64,000 bases of DNA from Chamaecrista fasciculata (lineage: Eukaryota > Streptophyta > Magnoliopsida > Fabales > Fabaceae): NCBI GenBank assembly GCA_003254925.1, contig QANZ01032026.1:243063-307062 (forward strand), written 5' to 3'. The notes beneath the pieces are model-generated. The model had not been told where the DNA came from and made no database searches. It saw nothing but the letters and a program-made list of their open reading frames with translations. This document shows positions 11,341-23,150 of this stretch, piece by piece. Position 1 is the first letter of the stretch; the number at the start of each line of letters is the position of its first letter. The translations under genes were made by a program, and so were the position numbers.

Positions 11341-11454
11341 GGTTTACTAGATTTTGTTGAGGTTTACAGCTTCATTGGAAGTGTTTTTGATCCAGATACA
11401 AAAGGCCATGTCTAGGAGCTGAAGGAAATGGACCCTATAAATTTTGAACTTTAG
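11341..11454 (+). pseudogene. REVEILLE (RVE6/8-like) Myb gene fragment
   Basis: The frame starting at 11341 reads GLLDFVEVYSFIGSVFDPDT, then KGHV, an in-frame TAG (11413-11415), ELKEMDPINFEL and a second TAG. This resembles the conserved C-terminal block of LHY/CCA1-like REVEILLE clock transcription factors, where the residue at the first stop is normally a short polar residue before KLKEMDPINFE. An acceptor-like AG precedes it at 11339-11340. No Myb (SHAQKYF) exon is visible nearby. It is read as a decayed exon fragment, perhaps carried by a transposon. Confidence 0.65.
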
Positions 11455-11712
11455 CTAAGACAACTTGAAGGGGCGATGGAAGTTGAGTTAAATTTGCGAT
11501 ATTCAGGTGTTTTATTGATACATTCCATGCATTATTCAAGAGTTAAATTAAGTTGTTATCCAATTATATAAATTGTTAGAAAAAAAAAAACCCGCAAGTC
11601 TTATACTAGTTTTATTAAATTTACTATTAAATTTCAGATAATTTTTATTTGATTAAAAATAAAAGTAATTATAGTTAAATCTATTATTGATTAGATTTTA
11701 CAATTTTATATA

Positions 11713-12160
11713 TTCTTTTAAGGGTAAATTACACTTTAATACCCTATAGTTTGACCTTATTTCACTTTGGTACCCTGTGGTTTAAAACCGGACACTTTAG
11801 TACCCTGTGGTATTCTCCATTAACACTTTGGTACCCTTGCGAGCTATTTTGTAATTTTAATCATAACAAATTTTACAAAAATTACATATTGACCCCAAAA
11901 TTTTTTCAGAAATTTACAAATAGGTCCCTGAATACATATTATCTAGGGATTAAAATGAAAACTTTAAAAAAATTTTGGGGTCAATATGTAATTTTTGCAA
12001 AATTTGTTATGGTTAAAATTACAAAATAACTCCAAAGGGTACCAAAGTGTTAATGGAGAATACCACAGGATACTAAAGTGTCAAGTTTCAAACCACAGGG
12101 TACCAAAGTGAAATAGGGTCAAACCACAGGGTACCAAAGTGTAATTTACCCTTTTTTTAA
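11713..12160. mobile_element. MULE-type MITE, long TIRs
   Basis: A 430-bp palindromic element (11722-12151) with about 180-bp arms starting GGGTAAATTACACTTT and rich in GGTACCCTGTGG. The flanks TTCTTTTAA (11713-11721) and TTTTTTTAA (12152-12160) agree at eight of nine bases. The ends match the Pack-MULE at 32296-33600 (GGGTAAATTGCAGTTTGG), so they belong to one family. Fully transcribed, it would fold into a long hairpin. Confidence 0.85.
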
Positions 12161-12344
12161 ATTTACTATCTTTAAATACACATATAATAACCATTTTAGC
12201 CCTTTATCTGATATTATATGGTTCCACCCCTTTCTGGTCGTCCATGTTTAAAACCATAGTCTATGAAATTAAAAATAAGAGAAAATTTACTATTTGGTCT
12301 CTCTTTCTTTACTAAGTTAACAATTTAGTTCCTTATTTATTTTA

Positions 12345-12386
12345 CATACATATTTGCGTGCCCGTTAGGGCACGCAAAGCCCCTAG
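12345..12386 (+). mobile_element. Helitron 3' terminus
   Basis: A perfect 9-bp stem TGCGTGCCC / GGGCACGCA with a GTTA loop (12355-12376) is followed after six bases by CTAG (12383-12386) and T. Hairpin plus CTRR-T is the hallmark of a Helitron 3' end. The 5' TC end could not be placed; the MULE-MITE at 11722-12151 may lie inside this Helitron. Confidence 0.65.
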
Positions 12387-12496
12387 TCTTATTTTATACT
12401 TACATTAAAATAAAATGAGACGTCCCATTTTTTTTTGAAATTCATCATAATTGATTTTTATGAAAAAATAATTAAGCAACGTGTTAGGGTTTATAA

Positions 12497-12502
12497 CACG
12501 TG
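12497..12502 (+). promoter_or_regulatory. G-box in SGR upstream region
   Basis: A CACGTG palindrome in the context AACACGTGTG lies 366 bp upstream of the SGR start codon. ABA-responsive bZIP and PIF-type bHLH factors are known to activate SGR genes through G-box/ABRE elements; use of this particular site is inferred. Confidence 0.45.
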
Positions 12503-12867
12503 TGTACTTATCTCACCGACGCGTAAATAATGCTAACTATCATTATAATAATATATTTTTGGAGGAAGATTATTATAAAAATAATTAAAGACACTCTGTT
12601 CTTAAAGCAACCGCAATCTGTCGTCACGAAGTCACAAATTACACGCAATCTTTGGTCCTCTCTTAGCCATTATTTCATTTCATACCAATTTTCTTCCAAC
12701 TTTCAATGCTCAAACCTCACAAGCTAAAGCTAAAAGCAGATTCCAAAGAGTCCAAAAAAGAGTGAGACCACAAGCTTCAAATAATCAAATCTGAGACTTG
12801 TTAAACTCAAATCATTTCAAAGTTCTCAACTTTTGAAACATTAAAATTTCAGGAAATAATTTCTGAG

Positions 12868-15168
12868 ATGGGTTCTCTCACTACTACCCACAACTTTCTT
12901 TCGTCGCTAAAGCCTTCATTCTCTGAGCAACGTCTCTCTCTGTTTTCCCATAGAAGGCGACCCTTCAAGAAAAACAGAGCAATTGTTCCTGTATGTATTG
13001 CTTTTTTCTTTTTTTTTTCTGATTTTTTTTCTCGTATTTCAATTCGGAATTCTTGAGGAAACTGGGTTTTTTTATGTGGGTTTTGAAGATTATTTGTTTT
13101 TTTAGGTTGCTAGGTTGTTCGGTCCTGCGATTTTTGAAGCCTCGAAGCTGAAGGTTTTGTTCTTAGGAGTGGATGAAAACAAACACCCAGGGAATCTCCC
13201 AAGAACTTACACACTAACACATAGTGATATCACTTCAAAACTCACTCTAGCAGTCTCTCAGACCATAAATAATTCTCAGGTAATCCTAACTTTGAATAAA
13301 TTAACAATCTTTTAAAAAATTAAAATATATAATTTAATTCTAAAAAATTTAAACATATATCCTTTCGTTCTTGACAGAATTGAAATTTTCTGAAGCTAAG
13401 TTATCTGCACCATGATTTGGATCAAATGATTAGTTTACTCTTATAATTTCTCTCTCTCAATCTGTTATTTCCTTTGAAATCATCATCATCATTATGATAA
13501 ACGAAACAGAGGAAAACAGAGCAGAAAAACAGGGGATTATAAAATAAGGTTTCTTTTGGGGATCATAATTAAGAAGATGAATTAATTAATGATTTGTTAG
13601 AATTGGACATGAATTTCAGCTGCAGGGATGGTACAACAGATTACAGAGAGATGAAGTGGTGGCAGAGTGGAAGAAGGTGAAGGGGAAGATGTCTCTACAT
13701 GTTCACTGTCATATTAGTGGAGGCCATTTCCTTCTTGACTTATGTGCAAGACTAAGATTCTTCATCTTCTGCAAGGAACTTCCTGTAGTAAGTAACTTCT
13801 ATAATTATAAGGAATCATAGTCACACGTTACCAAATTAGAAATGTAGACTTATATTTTAGTTTTAAATTTGTCTTAAAATTAGGATTTAGGGTTTATATA
13901 TTGAAAATATACTCTTTTAGTCATCTATTTCGATCCCTAATGTTTATCCTAAGTTTCATTTTGGTTCCTAATAGTTTTTTTGTTTTGGTTTGGTTTTTAT
14001 GTTTTGGTTTGGTTTTTAATTTCAGGATTTGTTTTGATTCTTGACTATTAAATATGATATATTTAACTCATGCGATAAAATCATAATTACGAGTTATATT
14101 TTATTTGTTCTTTCTTGGGCTAGTTTGGATCATCAACAAACAAGATTAGTTGACCTTAAAATCGAGCATGAAAATGGCCGCTCATTTAATGATCTCCTCT
14201 TTCAAGTTCGAAGGTGACAAAATTGAAGCTACGAGTTACTCTTGACGAGTTTTTTTTCTATCTAGTTGGGACGGTTGACAAACGAGATCAAATAGTATTT
14301 CGAAAGTTGATATTCAAATTTGACCAAGTTCACTTTTGAAATATTACTTGTCCTTGTTTGTTAATGACTCCAATTGAATTAAAATTTTTTTTATCAAGAA
14401 TAACTTGTAATTCCAATTTTATTGCATCCAGACTTGAAACGAGATATAATCAAATTCATGAACCAAGCGGTCCATTTTTAGACCCAATTTCATACTCGAT
14501 CTGACTTTGTTTTTCGATGACTCCAATTAGACAAAAAAAATCATCAAATTTAATCCGCATTCAAGTTTGAAACAAGATATGGTCACATTCAATATGTAGA
14601 GACTAATTATAAAACTTACTAAAGACCAAAATTAAACTATTGGAAAATATTAAGGATCAACATGAAATAAAAAAAAATATTAGGAACCAAAAGAAATTTA
14701 AGATAAATATTAAGGATCAAAATAGAGTTTTGGCCTTTAGTTTACATAAAAATCAGTGAAACATGGTAAACATGGTTTTCTGAAATGGTGTTTTAGGTAT
14801 TGAAGGCGTTCGTTCATGGGGATGAGAATTTGTTCAGCAACTATCCAGAATTGCAGGAGGCAATGGTTTGGGTATACTTTCACTCAAACATTCCAGAATT
14901 CAACAAGGTGGAATGTTGGGGCCCACTCAAGGACCCATCAAAACCAAAATCAAGTACAACAACATCTTCTTCAAGTTCAAGTGGGTCCCAAGAAGATGGC
15001 ATTGGGTGGCAGAATTGTGCAAGCAACATGGACTTACCACAACCATGCCTACAAGACTGTGAATGTTGCTTTCCCCCATTGAACATGACCTCTATCACAT
15101 GGTCCAAACAACTTCCCCTTCCCCATCAACTAACCCAACCACAAAACTTGCAAGCTTCTTCTGACTAA
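12868..15168 (+). CDS. SGR1: STAY-GREEN magnesium dechelatase (SGR/NYE1)
   Basis: Removes Mg2+ from chlorophyll a to give pheophytin a, the committed step of chlorophyll breakdown in senescing chloroplasts; it also interacts with catabolic enzymes and LHCII. Exons 12868-12990, 13106-13279, 13620-13787, 14797-15168, all GT-AG and phase 0; 278 residues, normal for the family. Residues 1-41 form a Ser/Arg-rich transit peptide ending AIVP; the core then reads VARLFGPAIFEASKLKVLFL, with HCHISGGHFLLDL in exon 3 and KAFVHGDENLF in exon 4. The C-terminal Cys motif C-x3-C-x-C-C (C239, C243, C245, C246) is intact, so this is SGR and not SGR-LIKE. A Ser/Thr run lies at about 207-218. Intron 3 (13788-14796) carries an inverted-repeat insertion. 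The gene converges on CCS52A. Confidence 0.96.
13920..14737. mobile_element. Inverted-repeat element in SGR intron 3
   Basis: The left arm (ATTTCGATCCCTAATGTTTA, CATTTTGGTTCCTAATAG) pairs imperfectly with the right arm (CTATTAGG-type words, AAGGATCAAAATAGAG). The inner part contains the dispersed family words CGAGTTACTCTTGACGAG and TTTCAAGTTCGAA. It accounts for most of the 1009-bp intron. The target duplication is unclear. Confidence 0.6.
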
Positions 15169-16636
15169 ACTATTATTCATGAAATGGATCATTTCAATTT
15201 GGATCATTTATAGTATTTTATGAATATAGTGATGAGAGAGAAAAGAATATGATAGAAAGAAAATATCAGTAGAACTCATTTTCTCTTTCTACTTGTTTCT
15301 TTCTCTCTCAATATTACACCTGTAGTGCACTATAAAAGATTTAAATTGAAATATTTTACCTTACAAATGTACTTTAGTTTAGAGGGTTCAAGAGAAGAGG
15401 TAGAAAGAAGGAGTGTCAGTGAAACTCACAACTTTTCTCTTAACTCTTCTTTTTCTCTTTCTAAACTATAGTGCATTTAGGCGAAAAAAGATCCAAGTCC
15501 TATTATTCATGTTATATTTGGTATTGAGTTTGTGCCGTTTAATGATAGGAGGAGGTAAAGTAAAAATATAAGTCTTGTATATTTTAGAGTAAATTAACAG
15601 TTTGATCTTTAAAGAATTATTGAATTGATAATTTAGTCTCTATTGCCAATTTAATTCTTGAAAAATTAAACGATATACTCGTTAATTTGACTAACGATTA
15701 TATCGTTTGATTTTTTATGAATTGAATTATATATTTTAATTTTTTAAGATCAAATTGTTAATTCGATCACCTTTTATAGTTTGAATTGTTAGTATAACTT
15801 ATATTTTGTCATTTTGGGATGATTTTCCTTTTTTATTTTCTTTCTATCTAAATTGCACAACCCTAACGTTTGGGAAAATATCCAAATCCCAACACATCAG
15901 AATATGAACATGGATGCGTATGGGCTATGCACATGATTTTCTTTTCTCTCTCTGGGTCACTCCTGGCATGTAATTTCTATTATTGTAAGTAGGATATAGG
16001 AGGGGAGAAAAATGTGTTATTTTATGTAAGGGTCACTCCCCCACATTCTTCTCATGTAAAGAAAAGAAAACCTAAATTTGTAATTTACTTATGATTATGA
16101 TTACGAAAAATTTGTACAATACGAATAGGGTAGGGTAGGGAGTGTATTATCCTACCCTCTGGGAGGTTAAATTTATTTAGGTTAACGTTTAATGATATTA
16201 TTTAGTTTCAATGATTAAATATTGGGTTCGAGATGTCTTTATTCCAAAACCAAGAAGTAAACATAAAAGTTAACGTTTTCAATATAAATACTAATTACAA
16301 TAGTTACAAAACTTTTTGAGATGTTGTGTTCTGACTGCTGAGGATGTTCCTCTAGGGTTATCTTAAATATACAATTGCAGAGGACCCACTTACAAAATGG
16401 ACAAAAAAAATAATAATAACAATAATAATAACGTTATCCACAACTACCATATTAAAACCCTTTTAGACGATCCCCAAAAAATTCATGAATATCCTTTTTG
16501 CTTCAATTGGCCAAGTTGTAAACTGTGATGGTGTCTTTGCATTTGCACAGTGTCAACCACTATGTTCTGGAATTTCAACCCAAAGCTTGAAAAAACCCAC
16601 ACGCTGCTCATTGATAATGACAGCAAGAAGGAGGAG
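15169..16636. other. Convergent intergenic region, SGR / CCS52A
   Basis: Holds the 3' ends of both convergent genes and, apart from the MITE at 15596-15798, no recognised coding sequence. A palindromic pair of pyrimidine/purine tracts (about 15270-15310 and 15380-15470) is visible. A TAATAATAA-type microsatellite lies at 16408-16430. The CCS52A 3' UTR probably reaches 16300-16636. Confidence 0.45.
15596..15798. repeat. MITE, GAGTAAACTAAC family (copy 1)
   Basis: Left end GAGTAAATTAACAGTTTGAT, right end TTGAATTGTTAGTATAAC. The centre contains paired AACGATATACTCG and ACGATTATATCGTTTG words. It is related to better-preserved copies at 36126-36356 and 61400-61636, which have the same layout of GGTCC-rich arms. 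Confidence 0.55.
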
Positions 16637-19600
16637 TCACCTAATGATAGTTCTTCCAAGAGATGATGCTCCAATTTCACTGTCAGTGCTCTGCACCAAT
16701 AGTCAAATGCATTTGTAATTTTAGGATCTTTTACTGTTAACTAATAAGCTTTTAAAGGTGGAAAAAGATGCAAGATAAGGATAAAAGTTTGGGAAAATTA
16801 GGGAAAATCTATAAAAGCCCAATTGTGAACCATACATCATTGTGGGAAGAATAAACAAGCACACAATGAGGAGATCGTCATTCATCAGTAGATCATAGTC
16901 ACTTTTACAAACTATACATCATTGTGAACTATGTCTATTCAATCAATCAATTTAGTCTTTTAATTTGAAGGTATTATTATTTTAATCCTTGAATTTTTAA
17001 AATGTTTCATTTAGTCTCTGGAAAATCATGACTCATTTACGAGTCATGAGTTTTCGAGGATTAACCAAACATTTGGAAAAATCAAAGACTAAAATAATAA
17101 CACCTATATAATTTAGGGACTAGAATGTTAGTTTACTTTAAGTTTTTTTTTCTTTCCATCGTTTATTCAATGATTTACCTGAGATTTAGGCGAAGGAAAT
17201 ATATTCCAAAACCTGAGTGTTTCATCTCCAGCTCCAGTGACAATAGTCTGATACAAGAAAAGGAAACTTACATAAGAAAGTAGAAAATCATTTTCTTAAG
17301 ATAGCTACAAATCCTTGAAGAAAAAAAGGAAAGCGAAAGGACATCTGAATTACTTGTCCATCTGGAGAAATGGCAAGATAAAGAACTCTATATGTATGGC
17401 CCGTAAGAGTTGCCAGCTGAATCAAAAGGAAAAGAAAAATGTAAACAAAATGTCCAAACTATAAAAATCAAAGAGATGTCACTTTTAATACAACACACAT
17501 TATTTGTGTACCTTTGACATTGTGGGATACCTCCAAACTACTATTTGGTTCTGGGAGTAGCCATGTGTGCTTACAAGTTCATTGACATTTTTAGACCAGA
17601 CAAGATTGCAGACCTGCAATTGTGCCAAACTTTAAGGTCAAACGTTATCCTATCTATGATTAAATAAAGAAAACAGAGGATTTTTTGGGTTGTGATATCA
17701 ATTTCTCTGTCTGGCTATATGAAGGTCATTTTTTCTTGATGATGGATACCAAAAAAAAGAGAAAAAAACTATCCTCTAAGTGTATGAATGGACATTGGAA
17801 TGCCTTTAAAACTTAGTTTTTATTCAGACAATTTTAACAATGTGACATGATGATATACAGCAAATATGAATTTCTATTGCTATCACATGGATGTCCGACT
17901 GCTTAGGGGTGCTATTTCCATTTCAGAGACAAGCAGGCTTGATTTTGACGTCTGAACATTCAAGAAAATAGGGATTATACCCACTCGGTTAAAAGTTAAA
18001 AATATACTCAGGAAAGGATTTAAAATATCACATTCTCATTTCTTTCTGAAGAAGTCAAATTACTCAACTATCCTTGAAGTTTGAATAAGATCCTTGAAAA
18101 AGTCCACTAACGTTGTTCTACCTAGTCACTGACCCTTGACCCTAGCCTCTTTCTTTTTCTTGGATAACATGGGCTTTTTTATGACAAAAAAATGGGCTTT
18201 TTACCCTTTTTTATGGCTTCCTTGAGAAATTCTCTTCAACTAGATTTAGTGTAGTATCTATCCAACTATCCATAAAACTATCCGGAAAGATTTATCTATC
18301 AATAACCTAACGGTTAACATGTGCAAGGATAGAATGCGTTGGCGTCAGTTGATCCATATAACCGACCCCACCTAGTGGGAAAAAGCTTGGTTGTTGTTGT
18401 TGTTGTTGTATTATCCAACTTTCCTAACCAGCCTCATCACATGAAAATGAAAAATAAGAGAATATATAAAGTATAGGACCAGTGGTTGACCTGACTTCCA
18501 GTATCCATGCAGCTTAAGTGTGAATTTGTGGTTGTATTCCAGAAACGAATGGTTCGGTCAGCAGTTCCTCCTCCAGATGCAAGAAGTCCATGAAGATGAG
18601 GAGACCATGCAATAGCTTTAACAGCTGCTGTATGCTCACAAAACTTGAGGACAGGCTGGACTGAATGTTGATTCCAAACAAACAACTGCAAACATATGAA
18701 ATAAATAATTAGTTAGTAAATACAACACAGGAGAAGTAAAGGAGTAACAGAAAAGTGAGCAGGATTATTCAGGAAAGGCTAAAATGTAGAAAACTCCTAT
18801 GAACTTTAGTCACTATGTAAAAAACCTCTGAACTTTGTAAAGTGACGAAAGACCTCATGAACTTTCAATTTTGTCAAAATACCTCTTATTGTTAAAATTT
18901 CCATTTAAAAAATCATTTTTTAGTTTTTTTGCTAATATTAATTACAATAATAGTTAAATTTTAGTTTGGATCAATGTAAAATGCAACAATGATCATAAAA
19001 TTACAAAGAAACCATATGTTTTTTGAAAAAAAATCTTGACAAAATGAGTTATATGCACAAAATCAAAAGTTCAGGGGATTTTACGATACTTTTTCAAAGT
19101 TCAAGAGCTTTTTGTACTGTGACTAAAGTTCAAGGGAGTTTTCTATATTTTAACCTTCACAAAAATTATAAAGAAAATCAGCAATAGCATACCTTATTGT
19201 CATTTCCACCAGATGCCAACTCACGATTGTCATTAGACCACTTGAGCCCACAAACCTACAAAGAAGCAAAAGATAACAACCAATTTCAAGCAAAGTTTCA
19301 TTGGTTTTAAAAGTAAAGTGTGTATGGAGTACAGGACAAGCAAATTGAAGATGTTTTTAACAGCAGAACAAAGCCAGAAAGTGTAGTGTGGGAATTTAAT
19401 TGACCAGATGAAGCTGGGTTACATAAAAATAAGTCCGACCTCCGACTTGTGCCCCACTAGTTTACTAACAAAATCTTCCTGTGCCCGTACATCTCGCTGA
19501 TAAATGTTCTTATCCCGGCCACCAGAGGATAGAAGAGATGAACTCCAGGCCACGGCCCCAACACGTAAACGATGACCTTCCATGGTTCGGATCTGCTTGC

Positions 19601-21068
19601 ACCGAGCTGCATCCCAAATCTACATGATGAACAGTAAATAAATCAAGCTTCTTAGCAATATAAGAAAATGGTGGATGCCACAAGATGCAATAAGAATACA
19701 AGTGTCAATAAAATTTCATCATGTTCTACTCCTTGGATTAACATCTGTAAATTATTTTTCTTCTTAAAGAGTTAAGATAAACTTCTTAGAAAAGATCATC
19801 CAAATATATTGTTTCATACTATCATCCATTGAGCTTGATACTCATCTCCTTCTTAGAGCTAAGAGAAAACACCAAGCATCACATACAGTATTTCCAGCAA
19901 ATGATGATTCTTACCTGGACTTTGCCACTACTAGATCCAACAGCAAGATGTGTGCCACGTTCAGCCCAACCAACTGAACAAACGCTATCGTCAATCCCCA
20001 GGTCACATAATTTAGTCACCTGCATGTGGCATACCAAAATGGAAGGTCTCATATCAAAAGGATTTTTTTTGTTCAGTTGTATAAGTGAAAACTGAAAAGT
20101 CACTGAAAACCAGCTAGCTCACACATTCTATTGACATAAGGATTTTTTTTCTTCAGTTGTATAAGTGAAAAGTCACTGAAAACCAGCTAGCTCACACATT
20201 CTATTGACATATGGGCATATGTATTGTCCCAAAATCCAATGCAAATTGAAAAATTTGACTTAAGGGAAAACGTAAAAAGAACAATATTCAGTTGAACTCA
20301 CCTTGCTACTACAAGCATTCCACAAATAAACACAAGTACCCAACCCCACAGCCAACACATTGTGCGAAGACCAATCCACAAGATTCAGATAAAAATCGTC
20401 TTGCAGTGCAGGAGCATCCAGAACCTTGTAAAACATCACAATCTCCATAAACCCCAAAACTCAAAATTACAAAAATAACATAGAAATACCAAAAAGCAAA
20501 ATCTAATTACCTTATAGGGTGACCTAGGAACCTTTCGAGGAGTCTTAACAGGACTATGATTGGACCATGAAACCACATCATCATCATCGAGCATAAACGG
20601 CTCAAGCGAGTGCATAGACAGTCGAGTCTCAGTTTTGTAACGAAATATATTTCGACTCGTCGGAGTCATCGAAAAACCCCTTTTATCCGGCGTCGCCGGA
20701 GACACGACTCCGGCGGCATCAGGTCCGAACAATGCCTTCCGCAAAAGCGCAGTATAGGCGTTGGAAGAGTCTTCGCGTCCGTCAATCGGAGACTTCGCCG
20801 GCGACGATATGCCAAAGAGGGCGAAATTGGAGCCAGATCTGCTAGGTATAAACCTATCGGAGTAGATTGTTCTGGAAGGTGATTTGAAGTGATTAGAATT
20901 GATCATGCGTTGAACGTGACGATAAGAAGGTGTTAGATTTTGGAGAGAGAGAGGAGGAAGAGGCATATCGGGAGGCAAATTTAGGTTAGGAGAAAGGGAA
21001 TGTGAAGTTTGAGGAGCTGATTGGCCATGGGAAGAAGATGAAATTGCAGAATCGTCTTCCATTTCCAT
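16637..21068 (-). CDS. CCS52A: CCS52A / FIZZY-RELATED WD40 activator of APC/C
   Basis: Cdh1-type activator and substrate receptor of the anaphase-promoting complex; it drives mitotic cyclin destruction and entry into endoreduplication. Ten exons (5' to 3'): 20511-21068, 20302-20424, 19915-20019, 19440-19619, 19193-19255, 18491-18685, 17512-17613, 17354-17416, 17179-17247, 16637-16690; all phase 0; 503 residues. The start ATG at 21068 is the first in frame. Residues 71-77 DRFIPSR are the C-box that binds APC/C; 174-205 ([15 protein letters not shown] then [13 protein letters not shown]) form the Cdh1-specific CSM. Seven WD40 blades follow, e.g. [16 protein letters not shown] and TIRFWNTT. The C-terminal IIR is the IR tail. 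The A-type is indicated by the [18 protein letters not shown] end. Introns hold a LINE tail and a MULE-MITE. Two E2F-like sites lie upstream. Confidence 0.96.
18260..18420 (+). mobile_element. RTE-type LINE 3' end in CCS52A intron
   Basis: The last codons of an RTE reverse transcriptase read [14 protein letters not shown] and a TAG (ending about 18372), followed by the CCTAGTGGGAAAAAGCTTGG tail and a TTG microsatellite (18390-18408), the usual end of plant RTE elements. Similar CTATCCAACT/TTATCCAACT words at about 18257-18267 and 18410-18420 may be a target duplication. The copy is heavily 5' truncated and antisense to CCS52A. Confidence 0.75.
18768..19164. mobile_element. MULE-MITE in CCS52A intron
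   Basis: The element 18777-19155 has inverted ends GGCTAAAATGTAGAAAACTC and GAGTTTTCTATATTTTAACC, with TGAACTTTAGTCAC in both arms. The flanks TTCAGGAAA and TTCACAAAA (18768-18776, 19156-19164) agree at seven of nine positions. It sits between the exons 18491-18685 and 19193-19255. Confidence 0.75.
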
Positions 21069-21120
21069 TAGGGCAAAAGGTCGCAGAATGTGAAGAGTGT
21101 ATATATAGATAGAGTGTCAA

Positions 21121-21165
21121 TTTTCCCGGGAAATACAGAGGAAAAGGCTTCGTTTTTGCGGGAAA
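21121..21165 (-). promoter_or_regulatory. Paired E2F-like sites upstream of CCS52A
   Basis: TTTTCCCGGGAAA (21121-21133, palindromic) and TTTTGCGGGAAAA (around 21155-21166; minus strand TTTTCCCGCAAAA) lie 53-98 bp upstream of the start codon. Both match the plant E2F consensus TTTSSCGS or its close variants; the second contains the full TTTCCCGC core. A TATATATAG word (about 21099-21107) lies between them and the ATG. In Arabidopsis the atypical factor E2Fe/DEL1 represses CCS52A2 through such a site; the same control here is inferred. Confidence 0.65.
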
Positions 21166-21246
21166 ATCAGGGAGCATTAATTATTGAATGTAGCAATTTT
21201 TATTTTTTTTTTTATTTTTTTTTGCCTCAAAGGTTATCTTGATCAT

Positions 21247-22330
21247 AAATGTATACCCTAATGTTTATTTTGATTATTATGTTTCAAAATATTCAAATTA
21301 GTCAAACAAGCAAAGTTATCATATCTCTCTTATTTCAAATTTAAATGTGACAAATTCATAATTACGAGATCCTCTTAACAAATTCATTGAACTTGAAATG
21401 AGATACGAAAAAATATGACTAAATTCAATAATTGGAGACTAAAATAAAGGCTAAAATGCACAGACCCCCCCTGAGTTTTAGGTTGGGTGCACATAACACT
21501 CATGAGTTTTTAATTTGTGTAAATAGAACCCCTGAGTTTTCAATTACGTGCAAATAACACCCTTATGTTAAATTTAGGGCAAATTAGTGAGGGTATAATA
21601 GTAATTTCATAAAAAATTTAGGCCAAAGTCCTATTTTGGTCTCTCAAATTTGCTCAAAGTTTCATTTTGGTCCCTTAAATTTCTAAAAAGTTTCACTATT
21701 AGTTCGTGTCCACTTTCCATCCAATTTTTCCGTTAAATAAAACAAAAAATTGGTTTACATTCCCTAAAAATTTTATATTTTTAATTAAGGTTCTTTCTTT
21801 TTATAATAGGACCAAACTATAAGAAAAAATGAATAAATTAGGATTTAAAACATATTTGCCCAAAAAAAAAAAAGAAACCGAGCAAAATCCATTCTTTTGT
21901 TTCTTCCTCGATCATGGAACGTTCTTCTCCTTCTTCGCAAATCCTAACACCTTTCTTCAAATTAAATCACTACACCACCTTCTTTTTTTTTAAATGTATA
22001 CCCTAATATTTATTTTGATTATTATGTTTCAAAATATTTAAATTAGTCAAACAAGCAAAGTTGATTATATCTCTCTCATTTCAAATTTAAATGTGACAAA
22101 TTCATAGTTACAAGATCCTCTTAATAAATCTATTGAACTTGAAATGAGAGACGAAAGAAATATGACCAAATTCAATAATTGGGGACCAAAATAAAATAGT
22201 TTACCAACATTTAGGATCAAAATGAAATATTTTGTTAACATTTAGGACTAATTTAAATATTTTGAAACATAATACACTAAAATAAATATTAAAATACATA
22301 TTTAGGACCAAAATGAACGTTTAACCTTTT
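21247..22330. repeat. Direct duplication of an AT-rich repeat around MULE fragments
   Basis: About 200 bp starting AAATGTATACCCTAAT occurs at 21247-21446 and again at 21992-22192, some 95% alike by eye. The second copy continues into its own inverted end (TTTGAAACATAATACAC), so it is a complete element of about 330 bp. Between them (21447-21991) lie pieces of two other TIR families: CCCCTGAGTTTT words and, from 21619, TAGGCCAAAGTCCTATTTTG, the end of the 6497-7603 family. No coding sequence. Confidence 0.65.
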
Positions 22331-23150
22331 TTTTCCTCGTTCACTTCTTATCGTTGTTTTGACTTTTGAGACTTGAGCCTCCTTTAAGAAATTCAGGCCT
22401 CCAGTCCACTAGAGGGATTTTATGTAGGTCCAATCTTTCATGCTTTTTATCTAACAATTTATTATAATTAATTCCATGTATGCTATTATATAAATAAATA
22501 TAGTAACAAAAAATTCTATGATAATCTTTCATATCAAATCAAATTTGTAAAATAAAAAGAATGAAAAAATTATATCTATACTATTATATATGTTTGAGAC
22601 CCTTTTTGATAATGGGATCTATAAAATTATAGTATAAAATAAATATCTACAAATAATATTCTCAAATATATATAAAGAAAAAAATGATAACTCCCCATAA
22701 CTCATTAATTAGGAGAATGGTTTGGGAGTGGTGTGGTGTGATGTAGTTTAGCGATCTAAATCATTGATTGTGAGTTTAATTAGTGAGTGAAGTGAGATAT
22801 GTTAGGATGAGTTGCAAACCATTCTAAACCACTCAAATGATTTTTTTTAAAACCCCCAAATTGGAGAGTTTGGGATGGTTTAGAACTTTAATATTTTTTA
22901 TTTTCACTTTTAACCTTAGAATACTTTCAAATTTTAAATATCTACATATATTATTTATCTTTCTAAATTATTATCGAGAACTGCACATTTTAACACACTC
23001 CACCCTATAAATAATAATACATATCCCATCAGTGGGGAATGATTTATCATTACTTTTTTTTATTGAACTTCCAATCAATGGGATGGTTCATCTAACCCAC
23101 CCCACACCACCCTTCCTTTCCCACCGCGCTCTTCTAAAAACTCCTAATCG
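22331..23150. other. AT-rich intergenic, no gene
   Basis: Low-complexity AT-rich DNA. The stretch 22690-23100 has imperfect inverted words (GAATGGTTTGGGAGTGGTGTGG and a CCACACCACCC counterpart near 23100; also AAACCATTCTAAACCACTC), suggesting a decayed DNA transposon of about 400 bp. No reading frame of interest. Confidence 0.4.
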
